From JAUYQR01 sp031415015 (lineage in GTDB: Bacteria > Pseudomonadota > Alphaproteobacteria > Rhodobacterales > Rhodobacteraceae): DNA of 64,000 nucleotides. A program made the translations under genes and the position numbers. The DNA lies in NCBI GenBank assembly GCA_031415015.1, contig JANOQT010000136.1, positions 1-64,000 of the forward strand, read 5' to 3'. Below, one piece after another: positions 63,169 to 64,000 of this stretch. The notes beneath the pieces were generated by a model. The model did not search any database. It saw only the letters and a list, made by a program, of their open reading frames with translations, and had not been told where the DNA came from. Within the stretch, counting starts at the first letter, position 1. The number at the start of each line of letters is the position of its first letter.

Positions 63169-64000
63169 TCACCGCGCATCCCCCAACACCATCTCCGCCC
63201 CCTTCCAGCCCATCAGCATCGCAGGCGCATTGGTATTTCCCGCAATGATCGTCGGAAAAGCGCTGGCGTCGATCACCCGCAGGCCCGCCACTCCATGCAC
63301 CCTCAGCCCCGCATCCACCACCGATCCTGCCGCGTCCGGCCCAATCCGGCAGGTGCAACTCGGATGATAGACCGTCCCCGACCGGGCGCGAAAATCGCCG
63401 ATCAGGTCTTCGTCCGTCGCCACCGCAGGTCCCGGCCGCAACTCCTCCTTGATCAGCCGCGCCAAAGCCGGTTGTGCTGCGATGTTGCGCACGTATTTCA
63501 CCGCCGCCAGCATTTCCTCGACATCATGGTTGGTCGAAAACGCATTCGCCGTAATCACCGGATGCTGCAACGGATCGGCTGTGCGCAAGCGGATATGTCC
63601 GCGGCTGGTCGGCCGACAGTTTGACAGACCGATACTCATCCCCGACCAAGGGTCCGGCGTCAGCAAGGGCCGCTCGCCGTTGCGCGGGATCAGCGTGGAA
63701 AACGCCTGCATGTACAGTTGCATGTTAGGCCGCGACAGATCGGGTGAAGTGCGGAAAAACCCGCCCGCATGGTTGATGCTTTTGGCCAACGGCCCGCTGC
63801 CGGTCAGAAAATACTGCATCCCCGCGCGCAGCTTGCCCCACCACGGGCGCAGTTCATCATTGTAGGTCGGCACGGTCATCGACCAGGTGTAATTCAGCCC
63901 CTGATGGTCGCTCAGATGATCGCCCACATTCGCGTTTTCGCGCAGGACCGGGATGCCCAAACCCTGCAACAACACCCCCGGCCCCACCCCCGACAGTTGC
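63169..64000 (-). CDS. GMC-family oxidoreductase, C-terminal part (runs off the right edge)
   Basis: These are the last 277 or so residues of an FAD-dependent GMC oxidoreductase on the minus strand. The C-terminal motif GTVYHPSCTCRIG carries the catalytic His, and NTNAPAMLMGWKGA carries the conserved Asn and FAD-contacting region. The 5' half lies beyond position 64000. The proximity to choline-sulfatase suggests choline or another alcohol as substrate, but residues such as WSMTVPTYNDELRPWW are not typical of BetA. Confidence 0.85.
   Translation of the reverse strand, partial: QLSGVGPGVLLQGLGIPVLRENANVGDHLSDHQGLNYTWSMTVPTYNDELRPWWGKLRAGMQYFLTGSGPLAKSINHAGGFFRTSPDLSRPNMQLYMQAFSTLIPRNGERPLLTPDPWSGMSIGLSNCRPTSRGHIRLRTADPLQHPVITANAFSTNHDVEEMLAAVKYVRNIAAQPALARLIKEELRPGPAVATDEDLIGDFRARSGTVYHPSCTCRIGPDAAGSVVDAGLRVHGVAGLRVIDASAFPTIIAGNTNAPAMLMGWKGAEMVLGDAR

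Noticed and set aside
1..64000. tRNA, rRNA, CRISPR array, prophage or replication origin
   Set aside because: I looked for T-arm-like GTTCGA patterns, regularly spaced direct repeats, integrase and replication genes and saw none; a tRNA scan was not possible.

Overview
The window looks like chromosomal DNA of an alphaproteobacterium of the Rhodobacteraceae/Paracoccaceae group. The basis is high GC with strong G/C third-position bias, a class I lysyl-tRNA synthetase, the gene set (mreCD-mrdA-rodA, rplY near pth, ycjX/ycjF, acs, ettA) and several small families typical of that group (DUF1345, DUF4864, DUF3309, DUF4342). I saw no tRNA, rRNA, CRISPR array, prophage or plasmid replication genes. 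Genus cannot be fixed from the sequence alone.

Layout. 1-5.3 kb: cell-elongation operon mreC-mreD-mrdA-rodA plus a DUF1345 membrane protein. 5.3-7.0 kb: an accessory island in which an AT-richer VapBC45-type toxin-antitoxin pair sits between the N- and C-terminal remnants of a DNA methyltransferase gene, with a REP-like hairpin at each edge. 7.2-9.1 kb: ghrA-like reductase and an EamA exporter. 9.1-15.6 kb: RpiR regulator facing a catabolic operon (glutamine-synthetase-like ligase, aldehyde dehydrogenase, iron alcohol dehydrogenase, FAD oxidase), probably for an amine or amino alcohol. 15.7-17.1 kb: three dispersed paralogues of a very small exported membrane protein. 17.2-19.8 kb: 2-hydroxyacid dehydrogenase, SH3 protein, cation efflux protein. 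19.9-24.5 kb: TetR regulator with aruH-aruI (arginine transaminase pathway) and an MFS transporter. 24.6-32.7 kb: rplY, FkbM-like methyltransferase, pth, a decayed DUF2332 gene, ycjF/ycjX, a LysR regulator facing a small periplasmic protein, truA. 32.7-41 kb: receiver protein, an MHS transporter with an unusual Ala-rich insert, adk, acs, a SulP transporter. 41-52.8 kb: a beta-helix protein, CHAD protein, class I LysRS, TerB, a HEPN-like orphan, dacB, nadD, ettA. 52.8-54 kb: a REP-associated tyrosine transposase (RAYT) with REP hairpins around and inside it. 54-64 kb: small stress-type proteins, a 1004-residue EF-hand repeat protein of unknown function, a ParA ATPase, a degenerate receiver, a class II aldolase, a choline-sulfatase and the 3' part of a GMC oxidoreductase that runs off the right edge.

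The most notable unexplained signals are: (1) ten GTAG-footed hairpins of at least five different stem sequences across the window, together with a RAYT gene that carries an inverted pair in frame and takes its stop codon from another copy; (2) the large EF-hand repeat protein; (3) the toxin-antitoxin pair replacing the middle of a methyltransferase gene; (4) the small exported paralogue family; (5) the transporter insert. All calls are from reading the sequence; no database search was run.
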